A stretch of DNA of 53,326 bases from contig NZ_QFAY01000016.1 of assembly GCF_017884005.1 (NCBI RefSeq), forward strand, positions 14,436 to 67,761, written 5' to 3'. Under the pieces are notes generated by a model. The model made no database searches. It was not told the origin of the DNA and saw only the letters and a program-made list of their open reading frames with translations. Shown here one piece after another: positions 16,226 to 26,030 of the stretch. The position numbers and the translations under genes were made by a program. Numbering within the stretch: position 1 is the stretch's first letter; the number at the start of each line of letters is the position of its first letter. This stretch comes from Streptococcus panodentis. Its GTDB lineage: Bacteria > Bacillota > Bacilli > Lactobacillales > Streptococcaceae.

Positions 16226-16501
16226 AAAGTCTCACTCTCTTTCTCTGCTGATTTTATCGTCCTTTAGTTTATCTTTTATTCCTTTGTTAGCTCAAGCCGG
16301 GACAACAGTCCTCAACTTTGTATCTTTCTATCGTTTGACTGCAGGACACAGCGGTAGGGAGAGCTTCTGTGCTGACTTTGGTCAGCCGGCATCTCCCCTG
16401 CCCAGTTCATTAGGCGTTTTATACTTAAAGAAAATCAAAAAGCAAACTAACAGACTCTACTCTAAGTATAACACAAAAGCCCCTGCCCCTGATACAAAAG
16501 A
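16226..16501. other. Spacer between eutP and cobD with a dispersed repeat
   Basis: Contains a copy of the TTATCGTCCTTTAGTTTATC repeat (from about 16254, continuing to CTTTGTTAGCTC) followed by GGGACA. A possible minus-strand -10 (TATACT, about 16466) lacks a convincing -35. No gene seen. Confidence 0.6.
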
Positions 16502-16939
16502 TCAGTCATCAGCCGTCAGGTATTTTTTCAGCTGCTCCACTCCCTGATTCTGGGTCGAAGAAATCTCAAATATCTGACTTGCTCCGGCCGCTCTGAGCTG
16601 CTGCCGGGCTTTTTCAAGCGCTGCTTCACTCTCTGCCAGATCAATCTTAGTCACAATGCCGATTACTTCCTGATTGAAGAGAGAGGAAAACCCCTGCGGA
16701 AAAGTGTGCATCTGATTTGACGCTTCCACCAAGAGTCCAATCACATCTGCCTCTGTCGCAGTCACGCTGAGAGCGTTGTAGTATTTCCTATGCTGCAGAA
16801 ATTCCCCCGGCGTGTCAATAATGGCATCGTAAAACTGAATGGCCTGCGTTTTATAATAGTTCAGCTCCAGTCCTTTGAGCCGCTGGGTCAGGGTCGTTTT
16901 TCCAACCCCGACTGGACCGACAAACATGATTTTTTTCAT
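16502..16939 (-). CDS. eutP: EutP/PduV-family small GTPase-like protein
   Basis: A 145-residue P-loop protein: GPVGVGKTT at residues 8-16, DTPGEF as the switch II motif and TKID as the base-specificity motif. EutP/PduV proteins associate with microcompartments, and Salmonella EutP has been reported to have acetate kinase activity. It is encoded 70 bases downstream of the HAD lipoprotein gene and separated from the cob genes by a repeat-containing spacer, away from the other structural eut genes. Confidence 0.9.
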   Translation of the reverse strand: MKKIMFVGPVGVGKTTLTQRLKGLELNYYKTQAIQFYDAIIDTPGEFLQHRKYYNALSVTATEADVIGLLVEASNQMHTFPQGFSSLFNQEVIGIVTKIDLAESEAALEKARQQLRAAGASQIFEISSTQNQGVEQLKKYLTADD

Positions 16940-17009
16940 CTTCTATTCTCTTTCTCTTTTTTACAGCCGTTATTGCTGCTGAGGACCTGCAGCCAGCAGG
17001 AACGTCTGC

Positions 17010-18326
17010 CTATCTGGTCAGCTGGGCTTCCGTGCCGTCCAGCTTTATGGTTTCTCTGCCCTTGAGCAGGACTCCCTTGTTTTCGTCCCGGCCCTGCAGA
17101 TAGTAGAGTTCATCTTCCCGACCATAGGTTTCAATGGCCTGGGTAGCTAAAAGACCGATTCCCTTGCTTGGGTCTCTCAGAAGATTGAAGATAATGCCCA
17201 TCTGCAGCTGAGGAAAATCTTTCAGCATAGCGTAGTCGCCATTGCTGTCACCGGCAATTAAAATCGGATCCTGATTGCCGTGATTCACTGCAATCAGCTT
17301 CTTAATCGTTTCTGTCTTGCCTTCTCCCTGAGTCTGAGCATAGCGGCTGTCATACTCTGGCTGGATGATTCCATCGCTATCCTTTTCCAGCCGCATAGCT
17401 GTGATATGATCTTTGGGAATATTGTAACCGTATTTAGAATTGCTGGCATAAGGGATGATCACATCGATATAAGAGGCGGAACAGATATAGACATCTATCC
17501 CCTGAGACATCAGCGTCTGATAGAGATTCTGCATTTCTTTGACAGAACGCACTCCCCTCTTGAAGGTTACGCTGACCTGGCCTGCCTGCCCTTTCAAATC
17601 TGCCGGGCTTTCCCAAGTTTCAGAAGTCAGCTCATCTGTCAGTGCCTGATCAATGGACTTTTCAGCCAAAGCCTGCACCTCTTCAGAGGTCATCCCGGCA
17701 TAAAGATAGGTCACCCAAGGATAGCTGATATCAGAGCTGAAGGTATCCCCGATAGCTTCATAAAGATAGCGCAGTTTAGCGGCAAAATCCTGATATTCAT
17801 TGGTCTTGCGGACAGCTTCCAGCGGCTGATTCCCATTCATACCGGAATAGCTGTCGTAAAGAACGGCGTAATCGTTCAGCAGATCCTGGGCAATCCGGTC
17901 AATATTAACAGGCTGGCCATCCTTATTATTGTATTCTCCGGCAAAATCATCCGCCGGCAGATTGGTCCGAACAGCCTGATTAAATTCTTCCGGCGTCATT
18001 TTAAAAGCCAGATTCTCAATCTGATAGGTAAAGGTCGCTTCTCCGATGTCATTGATGACCGAAGTATTATCCCAGTCAAACACAGCATAGGGCTTCTTAT
18101 CAGCCTGATAAGCTGCACTGCCCTTGCCATTATCCTCAATCAGCTTAGACAGACGGCTGTATAATTTATCTTCCCAAGCCCCCTGCTCCAGAGTTTTAGC
18201 TTTTTCTGATGACTGACTGCTGCTGGCAGCCGAACTCTGCTCCGTCTTATTGTTACCGGCCTGACAGCCTCCCATCCCCAAGAGCAAGACCAAACCGCAA
18301 AGCAACACAATTCCTTTTTTTCCCAT
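17010..18326 (-). CDS. Secreted HAD-family phosphatase lipoprotein, phosphorylcholine phosphatase-like
   Basis: A 438-residue protein with a signal peptide and a lipobox-like GMGGC (Cys21), then a Ser/Gln-rich linker, so it is probably anchored outside the membrane. The HAD catalytic set is complete: motif I DWDNT (Asp84, Asp86), motif II SAS (283-285), Lys337 and motif III GDSNGD (359-364). The long insert between motifs I and II is like the PchP group of phosphorylcholine/phosphoethanolamine phosphatases. It has a strong AAAGGAGG site. Its position immediately upstream of eutP suggests it frees ethanolamine from phosphoethanolamine, but that is inference; the substrate could also be phosphocholine or another phosphoester. 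Confidence 0.8.
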   Translation of the reverse strand: MGKKGIVLLCGLVLLLGMGGCQAGNNKTEQSSAASSSQSSEKAKTLEQGAWEDKLYSRLSKLIEDNGKGSAAYQADKKPYAVFDWDNTSVINDIGEATFTYQIENLAFKMTPEEFNQAVRTNLPADDFAGEYNNKDGQPVNIDRIAQDLLNDYAVLYDSYSGMNGNQPLEAVRKTNEYQDFAAKLRYLYEAIGDTFSSDISYPWVTYLYAGMTSEEVQALAEKSIDQALTDELTSETWESPADLKGQAGQVSVTFKRGVRSVKEMQNLYQTLMSQGIDVYICSASYIDVIIPYASNSKYGYNIPKDHITAMRLEKDSDGIIQPEYDSRYAQTQGEGKTETIKKLIAVNHGNQDPILIAGDSNGDYAMLKDFPQLQMGIIFNLLRDPSKGIGLLATQAIETYGREDELYYLQGRDENKGVLLKGRETIKLDGTEAQLTR

Positions 18327-19334
18327 AGCTGAAACCTCCTTTTAAATCTGATGCCTTCCTTCCTTTCAGCAGCAAAAACCAGCAAGACTCCAAAAGAGTC
18401 CTCTTACAATCCTCTCGTTCGCCTTGAACATCAGCCTACCATCTTGATAAAAAACGATAGACAGCGAGGTGCTCAAAAGAGCCACTGAGGCTGTTGAGGT
18501 GGCAGATGAAAGAGTTTGCTCTGATGATTTTATGGCTGATGCAGGCTGCAGCAGCCTCACAGACTTGATGAAAGTTGAGAGTGGGACAAAAATCGGTCAG
18601 ACGGAGTCTTCGATTTTGCCGCCCCAGTCTCTTGCTACTCTCTGAAAATCATCAGCAAAGAAGAAAGCTGACCGCAGGCAGCACTGACGTAGTTTGAAGA
18701 GATTTTCGAAGAGTATGATCTGCCACCTCTAACAGTCCGGGGACAGTTAGAGCAAACCAAGCTAACGGCGGAATATCGTCATTTAGTTTATCTTTTATTA
18801 CTTTGTTAGCTCGCCTTGCCGTACGCCAGTACTGTCTGCGGCTCGCTGCCTCGTACTAAAAGCAAACTAAAAGACTATAAAAGAAAAAGGAAATGATCAA
18901 CAAGCTGGCTGACAGTGAAAAAAGAGAAAGCACCGAAAAATGGGACAAAAAAATGACATAGTCGTCCTGCTGATACTGAAACGTCCGCTTCATTGCGATT
19001 CTGCAGGCTCCTTTGCCATAACTATATTATGATGATTTAATAAAATTATACCTTTTCTTTCCCTTCCAGTCAACTATAAACCGCTTTCATTTTTGATATA
19101 GTCTTCCGTTTGCTTTTAGCAGGGAACTGGTCTGAGGGACTGTTTTGACACAAACTGCGTTTGTGCTATCCCCAGCCTCCAACAGTCCGGAAGGACTGTT
19201 GGAGCAAGGCGGCGCTGATCTCGCTTGAAGAGATTTTCGAAGAGCACAAATGACGCTGCTCAATGAAAATCATCAGCAAACCAGGCAGGAACAGACTGGC
19301 CTGTCAAACCGCAAAAAAAGCTCTGGCGAGCTTT
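18327..19334. other. 1-kb repeat-rich intergenic region between the island and ami genes
   Basis: No supported gene. It contains, in order: a small hairpin (GGACTC...GAGTC, about 18378-18394), a fragment of the composite repeat (about 18583-18625), an 80-bp RUP-like element (18636-18715), a TTATCGTCATTTAGTTTATC repeat (from about 18773), further AGTTTGCTTTTAG motifs (18855, 19105), a CCAACAGTCC/GGACTGTTGG inverted repeat (19183-19213) and another RUP-like end (about 19222-19245). It looks like a graveyard of small mobile elements. Confidence 0.75.
18636..18715. mobile_element. RUP-like miniature inverted-repeat element (80 bp)
   Basis: Bounded by TACTCTCTGAAAATC (18636-18650) and GATTTTCGAAGAGTA (18701-18715), imperfect 15-base inverted termini starting and ending in TA. 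No coding capacity. Resembles pneumococcal RUP-type small elements thought to be mobilised by an IS630-family transposase, though the family name is from memory. Related ends occur near 9105, 19225 and 39808. Confidence 0.65.
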
Positions 19335-20261
19335 TTATGGATGTTCTTTTTTATACTTTTCTGCTTCAGCTTTATTAGCCCAAACATAGTGTCCCGGACG
19401 GATTTCCACCATCTCCGGCTCATCCGTTGAATAGTCATGCTGGTTAGGGTCATAGACTTTCAAGATCTTCTTGCGCTCCAAAATCGGATCCGGAATCGGC
19501 ACAGCCGACAGGAGAGACTGGGTGTAAGGATGGACAGGATTGTTAAAGAGTTCTTCTGTTTCGGCCACTTCCACAATCACCCCTTTATAAATAACGGCAA
19601 TCCGGTCCGAAATAAAACGGACAACAGACAGGTCATGGGCGATAAAGAGATAGGTCAGCCCCAGCTCTTTTTGGAATTTCTTCAGCAGATTGAGAACCTG
19701 CGCACGCACGGACACATCCAGAGCCGAGATGGGTTCATCGGCGATGACAAAATCCGGCTGCATGACTAGGGCCCGGGCAATCCCTATCCGCTGCCGCTGG
19801 CCGCCGGAAAATTCATGGGGATAGCGGGTCAGATGCTCGGCCAGCAGACCGACCTCATTGATAATATCCTTGACTTTCTTCTGACGTTCTGCTTCATCTT
19901 TAAACAAATGATAATTATAAAGACCTTCAGAAATAATATAGTCCACCGTTGCACGCTCATTGAGGCTGGCAGCCGGGTCTTGGAAAATCATCTGAATCTT
20001 GCGAATCAGCTCTGCTTCCTCTGCCTTGGACTTGCGGCCATTGATCTTTTTGCCTTCATAAAGAATATCCCCTGCGCTGGTATCATTGAGACCGATAATG
20101 GCCCGGCCGATAGTCGTCTTGCCGGAGCCGGACTCTCCTACCAGAGAGAAGGTTTCTCCTTTATTAATGAAGAAATTTGCATTTTTGACAGCGACAAACT
20201 TCTTGCTTCCTTCACCGAAGGAAATTTCTAAATCTTTAATTTCAACTAATTTTTCAGTCAT
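19335..20261 (-). CDS. amiF: Oligopeptide ABC transporter ATPase AmiF
   Basis: A 308-residue ATPase of the oligopeptide importer. Walker [10 protein letters not shown], signature [15 protein letters not shown] and Walker [12 protein letters not shown] are intact, and the C-terminal extension [17 protein letters not shown] is the OppF-type tail. It pairs with AmiE and is the last gene of amiCDEF. Peptides imported by Ami systems feed nutrition and intracellular peptide-signalling receptors in streptococci. Confidence 0.93.
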   Translation of the reverse strand: MTEKLVEIKDLEISFGEGSKKFVAVKNANFFINKGETFSLVGESGSGKTTIGRAIIGLNDTSAGDILYEGKKINGRKSKAEEAELIRKIQMIFQDPAASLNERATVDYIISEGLYNYHLFKDEAERQKKVKDIINEVGLLAEHLTRYPHEFSGGQRQRIGIARALVMQPDFVIADEPISALDVSVRAQVLNLLKKFQKELGLTYLFIAHDLSVVRFISDRIAVIYKGVIVEVAETEELFNNPVHPYTQSLLSAVPIPDPILERKKILKVYDPNQHDYSTDEPEMVEIRPGHYVWANKAEAEKYKKEHP

Positions 20262-20271
20262 TTCCTTCCTC

Positions 20272-21339
20272 CTAAGCTTCTAATTGATTGAAGCCCATTT
20301 TTGAACGAATCTTCTCGTGCAGATTCTCAATAATCTCGGGTTTGGCCACCTCAGGTGCATCTTCATGCAGCAGCCAGGTCTTGGCCCAATGAGTGTCCGA
20401 AACCTTGAAAGCCGGTGCCTGTTCTTCAAAGTCAATTTCCATGGCATAGTTCGAACGCAGGGCAAAAGCGTCACCCTTGATGCTGGAATACAGAGAAGGC
20501 GGCGTCCCCGGAATAGAATAGAGTTCGCCGTTTGCAGCTGCCAGCTGAGGCAGACTGGACAGCAGGCTCCAGGTATAGGGATGTTTAGGATCATAGAAAA
20601 CTTCTTCAACCGTTCCGTATTCTACGATTTCACCAGCATACATCACCGCCACCTTATCCGCGATACTGGCCACAACACCCAAATCGTGGGTGATGAAGAT
20701 AGTCGTGAAATGGTATTCCTGCTGCAGGGACTTGAGCAAATCAATAATCTGAGCCTGAATGGTCACATCAAGAGCTGTTGTCGGCTCGTCACAGATGAGA
20801 ATATCCGGACGGCAGGCCAGCGCAATAGCAATCACAATCCGCTGCCGCATCCCGCCGGAATATTGGAAAGGATACTCCTCAAAGCGTTTCTCCGCATCAG
20901 GAATCCCCACCTTGGTCATGTAGTCAATCGCCAGTTCCTTGGCTTCTTTGCCTGTCTTTCCCTGGTGTTTTACAATCACTTCGGTAATCTGGCTGCCAAT
21001 AGTATTGATGGGGTCCAAGCTGGTCATCGGATCCTGGAAAATAGTAGCAATTTTAGCACCGCGAATCGGTTCCCAGTCCTTATGGCTTTTCAGAGCTGTC
21101 AGGTCTTGGCCCCGATAGTCAATCTGACCTTGGGCAACTCGGCCGTTTTCTTCCAGCATACCGGTAAAAGTCTTGGTTAAAACGGACTTGCCAGAGCCGG
21201 ACTCACCCACCAGAGCCAGCACTTCCCCCTCTATCAGCTCAAGAGAGACGCCGCGAATGGCTGTCAGGACTCGGTCGCGGACATCAAATTCCACGACAAT
21301 ATCGCGAGCAGTCAATATTACATTTTCATTTTTTGTCAT
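20272..21339 (-). CDS. amiE: Oligopeptide ABC transporter ATPase AmiE
   Basis: A 355-residue ATPase with Walker A GESGSGKS, signature [15 protein letters not shown], Walker [12 protein letters not shown] and the OppD-type C-terminal [14 protein letters not shown]. Long C-terminal tail of about 55 residues typical of streptococcal AmiE. Start has TAGGAGT upstream; it lies 8 bases after amiD and 10 bases before amiF. Confidence 0.93.
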   Translation of the reverse strand: MTKNENVILTARDIVVEFDVRDRVLTAIRGVSLELIEGEVLALVGESGSGKSVLTKTFTGMLEENGRVAQGQIDYRGQDLTALKSHKDWEPIRGAKIATIFQDPMTSLDPINTIGSQITEVIVKHQGKTGKEAKELAIDYMTKVGIPDAEKRFEEYPFQYSGGMRQRIVIAIALACRPDILICDEPTTALDVTIQAQIIDLLKSLQQEYHFTTIFITHDLGVVASIADKVAVMYAGEIVEYGTVEEVFYDPKHPYTWSLLSSLPQLAAANGELYSIPGTPPSLYSSIKGDAFALRSNYAMEIDFEEQAPAFKVSDTHWAKTWLLHEDAPEVAKPEIIENLHEKIRSKMGFNQLEA

Positions 21340-21347
21340 ATTTACTC

Positions 21348-22274
21348 CTATCTATGTGTACGTGGATCACTTGCATCGGCTAAGTTTTGACCAACGACAA
21401 AGAAGGTCAGGGATACCAAGATCAGGGTTGTCAGCGGAATCCAGAAAAGATAAGCATTGGTGGTCACATTTTGTGAATAGTCAGAAATCAGCCGTCCCAA
21501 GCTCGGCACTGTCACCGGAAGCCCCAGTCCAAAGAAGGACAGGAAGGCTTCATAAGAGATAAAGCTCGGCAGCAGCTGCGAAGTAGTCGTCACGATGACA
21601 GACACCAGCTGCGGCATGATATTCTTAGTAACAATCTTCATGGTCGGAGTTCCCAACGTTCGGGAGGCCAGATTGTATTCCAAATCGCGGTAGCGCATAA
21701 TCTGCACACGAATAGAATAGGCGATGCTGATCCATTGGGTGATACACATTGCAAAAATCAGATTCCAGAAACCGGCACCGATAGAGTAAGTCAGGACGAT
21801 AACAATCAGCAAGGGAGGAATATTGGAAATAATATTATAAACTTCCATCATGACACGGTCGACAGACTTTGAAATTCCCCAGATACCGCCGACGATAATC
21901 CCGATAATCAGGTTGATAAAGGTTGAAATTACAGCAATCAGAATCGAATTGCGGGCACCGAACCAGACGCCGTCGAAGAGCGACTTGCCGTTGCTGTCTG
22001 TTCCAAACCAGTATTCACCGCTCGGTTTGATAAAGCGCATGCTGAAATCATTGACCTTGCTGACATCGTTGAAGTCAAAGTCTGAGAACATAGGATAAAT
22101 GAAGCTCATGAGGATAATGGTCGTCAAGATTGCCAACATGATCAGAGTTGATTTTTTCTTCAGAAACTGGCGCATCACCGACTTCCAGTAAGAGTAAGCC
22201 GGAGCATCAATCGTTTCAGAGGCAAAATCGTCACGTTTGACAAATTGGAATTTGTTTTTATCAATTGCAGCCAT
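21348..22274 (-). CDS. amiD: Oligopeptide ABC transporter permease AmiD
   Basis: A 308-residue integral membrane permease of the OppC type, with an N-terminal cytoplasmic region, a first membrane helix near residues 40-60, a segment containing [19 protein letters not shown] typical of OppC and five further helices. Its ATG overlaps the amiC stop (TAATG), and AAAGGAGG lies upstream. Confidence 0.93.
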   Translation of the reverse strand: MAAIDKNKFQFVKRDDFASETIDAPAYSYWKSVMRQFLKKKSTLIMLAILTTIILMSFIYPMFSDFDFNDVSKVNDFSMRFIKPSGEYWFGTDSNGKSLFDGVWFGARNSILIAVISTFINLIIGIIVGGIWGISKSVDRVMMEVYNIISNIPPLLIVIVLTYSIGAGFWNLIFAMCITQWISIAYSIRVQIMRYRDLEYNLASRTLGTPTMKIVTKNIMPQLVSVIVTTTSQLLPSFISYEAFLSFFGLGLPVTVPSLGRLISDYSQNVTTNAYLFWIPLTTLILVSLTFFVVGQNLADASDPRTHR

Positions 22275-23770
22275 TATTTACCTCCTTTTGATGTTAATTT
22301 AATACGTGGATCCAGCACTGTCATCAGAATATCACCCAGCAAGAGAGCGAAGATAGAAAGACAGGTGAAGATAAAGACGAGGCCGACAACCATGGAGTTG
22401 TTAGAAGCCTTAACAGAGTCAATCAGCATCTTCCCCATACCTGGAAAGGCAAAGACCGTTTCCGTCAAGGTTGCTCCTGTGATCACCCCGACAATAGAAG
22501 CCGGAATACTAGACACCAGCGGCACCATGGCATTCTTGAAGATGTGCTTGTTGGAAATTTCCTTTTCAGAGAGCCCTTTGGCACGCGCAAAGCGGACAAA
22601 GTCCTGAGACTGCAGGTCAATCATGTAACGGCGAATCCAGACAGCTGTCCAAGGAGCGCTCAGCAATCCAAGGATGACGGCCGGAAGGACATAGGAACGC
22701 CAGTCGCTTGCTCCCAAAATCGGGAAGGAGTCCGGCAGACCGACAGCTGATCCAGCCAAACGAACGATGTAGACCAAGGCGATGGTCGGCAGCGACATCA
22801 TAAAGGTCAGGGCAGCCGTTGAAAGGCTGTCAAACCAAGTGTCCTTGAGCCGAGCCATATAAGACCCCAGGGGCACAGCAATCAGGTAAGACAGGGCAAC
22901 ACCAATCAAGCCGATAATGGCTGAGCTGGTAATCATGGATGGGTTCTGATAATTGCTTTGGGTCGCCGTATAGGCATCGCCCTTGCCATACTTGGCAATA
23001 TCCTGCGAATCAGCCTTGCCAGGTGACTTGTAGGTCCGGGAGTAGATATTGACAGACGAGGTTTTCTTGCCTGTCGGGAACTGTACTTCAGCAGACTTGG
23101 TCTGTCCCTGTCCCTGCGTAATCACCTGCAGAACAGGGATATTGGCATAGGTCGGATAGGAGTTGCCCAGATTAAAGGTAATGAAGTTCTGATGGATAAA
23201 TGGGAACTGTCCGTTGAAGTAGATCAGGTATTTATGCTTGGTACCAGATCCGACAAGAGCCCAGCCGACAGACGGATCATTTTCAATACGGATATAGCGC
23301 TCCAGATTTGGATTATCCTCATCCTGAACAGCGTTGGGGTGGTCGATCTGAATCAGATTGGCATAGAACTCAAGAACACGCTCATAGACAGGCACTTCCC
23401 GCACAGCATAAAACTCTTCGCTTAGCGGCAATTGCTGCAGTTTCCAGCCATTGCCAAGCTTATCAATATACTGCTGATAAATTTTTTTGTTTTCTTCCGA
23501 CACTTCTGTCGTCACAGAGGAATTTTCCTTGCTGGCTTTTTCCTGCAGTTCCTTGGTGTCATAATAGTCAATATAGCCCATCCGCTCATAGATGGTATTT
23601 TCATAATTGGTCTTCTTATCTTTGTCGGTGGCTATTTTATTGTAGTTAGGGTCCTGCTTGAAAATCAATCTTCTTGGAACCAAGGTATAGATAATGGTAT
23701 AGGTCAAGGTTGTTACCAAGAAAATCGACACGATGGAGCGTAAGATACGCATCAAAATATATTTTTTCAT
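22274..23770 (-). CDS. amiC: Oligopeptide ABC transporter permease AmiC
   Basis: A 498-residue OppB-type permease. Compared with enterobacterial OppB (about 306 residues) it has a large extracytoplasmic insert (residues about 35-270) after the first helix, a feature of streptococcal AmiC. The permease core has [16 protein letters not shown] sequence ([15 protein letters not shown]). It follows the binding-protein gene at 23835 after an intercistronic hairpin, so expression of the membrane parts is probably lower than that of the lipoproteins. Confidence 0.93.
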   Translation of the reverse strand: MKKYILMRILRSIVSIFLVTTLTYTIIYTLVPRRLIFKQDPNYNKIATDKDKKTNYENTIYERMGYIDYYDTKELQEKASKENSSVTTEVSEENKKIYQQYIDKLGNGWKLQQLPLSEEFYAVREVPVYERVLEFYANLIQIDHPNAVQDEDNPNLERYIRIENDPSVGWALVGSGTKHKYLIYFNGQFPFIHQNFITFNLGNSYPTYANIPVLQVITQGQGQTKSAEVQFPTGKKTSSVNIYSRTYKSPGKADSQDIAKYGKGDAYTATQSNYQNPSMITSSAIIGLIGVALSYLIAVPLGSYMARLKDTWFDSLSTAALTFMMSLPTIALVYIVRLAGSAVGLPDSFPILGASDWRSYVLPAVILGLLSAPWTAVWIRRYMIDLQSQDFVRFARAKGLSEKEISNKHIFKNAMVPLVSSIPASIVGVITGATLTETVFAFPGMGKMLIDSVKASNNSMVVGLVFIFTCLSIFALLLGDILMTVLDPRIKLTSKGGK

Positions 23771-23794
23771 TTATCGTTTCCTTTAAATCCCAAA

Positions 23795-23824
23795 AGAACT
23801 TTCTCCTCTAGTAGAGAAAGTTCT
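23795..23824 (-). terminator. Intercistronic hairpin between the binding-protein gene and amiC
   Basis: AGAACTTTCTC and GAGAAAGTTCT form a perfect 11-bp stem with an 8-base loop, followed on the minus strand by TTTGGG. The U-tract is weak, so it probably attenuates or protects the mRNA and does not stop transcription fully. Confidence 0.65.
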
Positions 23825-23834
23825 CTTGACACGT

Positions 23835-25811
23835 TTATTTCACATGGTCAGCTAATTCTTCCTGAGCCTTTTTATTGGACTCAATCCGCTCTTTATTCCA
23901 TTTTTCCTGCGCCTTGCTGTACTCCTCAGCTGTTACAGGTGTATCCTGAAGTTTCAGGTATTTATAGGAAGCCAAATCGCGTCCTTTAGCACCTGACCAG
24001 GCAAAGGGAGCAGTAAACGGTACAATCTTCGTGATGACCGGTGTACCAGTCTTGGAGTTGATTGGTGTGAGCAGGGCACTGTCTGTCAGCCAAGCCTGCG
24101 CTGCCGCATATTTTTCGTAGCGCTTGTTGAGATCCAGCTTTTCAGCTCCAGCTTCATCCACCAATGCAGCATAGTCGTTCAGGCCGACCTGTGCTGCCGC
24201 AGCATTGTCTGTTCCTTCAAAGCCTAAGAAAGTCTTGGTGTTTTCACCGCCGGGCTTGATGATTTCAAGATAGGTTGACGGATCCTGATAGTCCGGAGAC
24301 CAGCCGACATTATTCGAAATATCCCAGTCTTCCTCAGCTGCTGAAGCTGCATAGTAAGTGATATTCAGGGAGTCGTCTTTGCTCATCTGCTGCACATCAA
24401 CGACTACATTATCTGTTCCCAGTGTTTCCTCGATGGACTGCTTGAGTGACTGAACACGCTGAACCTTGGTTGTAGCGGTTTGGTCAACCGGGATATCCAG
24501 ATGAATAGGGAATTCCACTCCTTCTGCTTCCAGAGCTGACTTGGCCTTGGCAAATTCTGCCTTAGCCTTGCTGGCGTCATACAGGCCGTCCTGAGCATCT
24601 GAAAAATCAACATTTTTCCACTCATCACCGTAAGCCGCCATCTTTGCAGTCACCAGATCGCCAAAGCTGCTGTCTCCAGCCTGCACAAAGGTCGGCGGAA
24701 TATAGAGATTGCGCAGAATCTTGTCTGCCCCTTCTTGGCCATTGATTTGAGAAGCATAGGACTGGCGATTGAAGGCAAAGGTCAGAGCCTGACGGAAGTC
24801 TTTATTCAGCAGGGCTTTCTTGGTTGAAGACTTTTGCGCATCGGTCGTCTTAGACGTATGGTTGTAAGACTGACGGTCAATATTGGTACCCACTAAGAAC
24901 GTCGCTGCATCCTGAGGTGTGTAGACAATATTGTCCTTGTATTTTTCCTCGATTTTAGCATAAGTCGGGCTGGTCGGAAAGACTCTGGCAACGCTCAAAG
25001 CGCCTTGGTCAAACTGTTCAGCCGGTTTGCCCTGGTCTTGTCCGTCAAAGAAGGACAGCTTGACCGTATCTACGTGGACATGTTCCTTGTCCCAGTAGTT
25101 TTCATTTTTGGCAAATTCGATAGATGATTTTGCTGTGATGGATTTAAGCAGGAAAGGACCATTGTAGAGCAGGCTGGTCGGGTCTGTTGCCTGAGCAAAT
25201 TTGTCCCCCTTAGACTCCAAAAATTCTTTGTTGACCGGGTAGAGAATCCCCATAACCGTCTTCGAATTCCAGAAGCTTTCTGCTTCATTCAGCGTGTACT
25301 GGACAGTGTGGTCATCCACCGCTTTGACGCCTACTTCAGAGAAATCTTTGATTTTGCCGTCGATATAATCTTTCAGCCCCTTGACAGAATTCTGAACCAA
25401 ATACAGGGTTTCTGATTTGTTATCAGCCGCATACTTGAGACCGGTCACAAAATCTTCTGCTTTGACATCGGCATATTCTTCGCCATCAGATGTGTACCAT
25501 TTAGCGTTTTTACGGAGTTTGTAGGTATAGGTCAGTCCGTCTTGGGAAACAGTCCAATCTTCCGCAATAGATGGCACCAGATTTCCATAAGTATCATTTT
25601 CCAGCAACCCGTCAATCAGATTAGCAGTCAAATCTGTTGTGGAAGCCTTGCTTGAAATCAGGTAATTCAAATTTTCAGGGTCAGCTTCATACAGGTAATT
25701 AAAGGCTTTTGATTCGCTGCTTGAACTGGAGCTAGAGCCAGAGCATGCCGCAAGGAAACCAGCTGCAAGGAGAGCAGCCCCTGCTAAGGCAAGAACTTTG
25801 CTTTTTTTCAT
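23835..25811 (-). CDS. Oligopeptide-binding lipoprotein (AmiA/AliA/AliB family), copy 1
   Basis: A 658-residue substrate-binding lipoprotein of the SBP_bac_5 family. It has a signal peptide with lipobox (LAACSGS), a Ser-rich spacer, the YEADPENLNYLIS start of the mature domain and GLLENDTYGNLVPSIAEDW, typical of the family. The C-terminus ends in a charged helix (KKAQEELADHVK). It is the copy adjacent to amiC and probably supplies the transporter; it has its own promoter. It is close in sequence to the two upstream copies, showing tandem duplication. Confidence 0.93.
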   Translation of the reverse strand: MKKSKVLALAGAALLAAGFLAACSGSSSSSSSESKAFNYLYEADPENLNYLISSKASTTDLTANLIDGLLENDTYGNLVPSIAEDWTVSQDGLTYTYKLRKNAKWYTSDGEEYADVKAEDFVTGLKYAADNKSETLYLVQNSVKGLKDYIDGKIKDFSEVGVKAVDDHTVQYTLNEAESFWNSKTVMGILYPVNKEFLESKGDKFAQATDPTSLLYNGPFLLKSITAKSSIEFAKNENYWDKEHVHVDTVKLSFFDGQDQGKPAEQFDQGALSVARVFPTSPTYAKIEEKYKDNIVYTPQDAATFLVGTNIDRQSYNHTSKTTDAQKSSTKKALLNKDFRQALTFAFNRQSYASQINGQEGADKILRNLYIPPTFVQAGDSSFGDLVTAKMAAYGDEWKNVDFSDAQDGLYDASKAKAEFAKAKSALEAEGVEFPIHLDIPVDQTATTKVQRVQSLKQSIEETLGTDNVVVDVQQMSKDDSLNITYYAASAAEEDWDISNNVGWSPDYQDPSTYLEIIKPGGENTKTFLGFEGTDNAAAAQVGLNDYAALVDEAGAEKLDLNKRYEKYAAAQAWLTDSALLTPINSKTGTPVITKIVPFTAPFAWSGAKGRDLASYKYLKLQDTPVTAEEYSKAQEKWNKERIESNKKAQEELADHVK

Positions 25812-25850
25812 ATGGGTTCTCCATCTGTTATATTTTTAGATTTAATTAAG

Positions 25851-25879
25851 ATTATAGCATATCCGCAATCAAAAGTAAA
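25851..25879 (-). promoter_or_regulatory. Promoter of binding-protein copy 1
   Basis: TTTACT (25874-25879), 17-base spacer, TATAAT (25851-25856) with an extended TG at -15 (TGCTATAAT). Confidence 0.78.
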
Positions 25880-25996
25880 CTAAATTTTCAGAATATTATG
25901 GTATCTCACTAGCCTCAGCAGCTGAGCTGCGGCTTTTCTGATATACCCTGAGACTGGCAGAGCCTGTTGACTTGCTGGCGATTTTCATCAAACACA

Positions 25997-26026
25997 AGAC
26001 TCCCACCGCTGCTAGGATGGGAGTCT
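25997..26026. terminator. Hairpin after binding-protein copy 2
   Basis: AGACTCCCACC / GGATGGGAGTCT stem just downstream of the stop at 26031. The U-run follows on the plus strand and is weaker on the minus strand (TTGTGTTT), so termination of the minus-strand gene may be incomplete. Confidence 0.6.
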
Positions 26027-26030
26027 CTTT

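Noticed and set aside
16940..17009. EutV hairpin ahead of eutP
   Set aside because: CAGC...GCTG near 16965 closes a 7-base loop with A at position 4 instead of G, and no second hairpin or terminator accompanies it.
17280..18164. 294-codon frame opposite the HAD phosphatase
   Set aside because: Antisense shadow; the minus strand has signal peptide, lipobox and complete HAD motifs.
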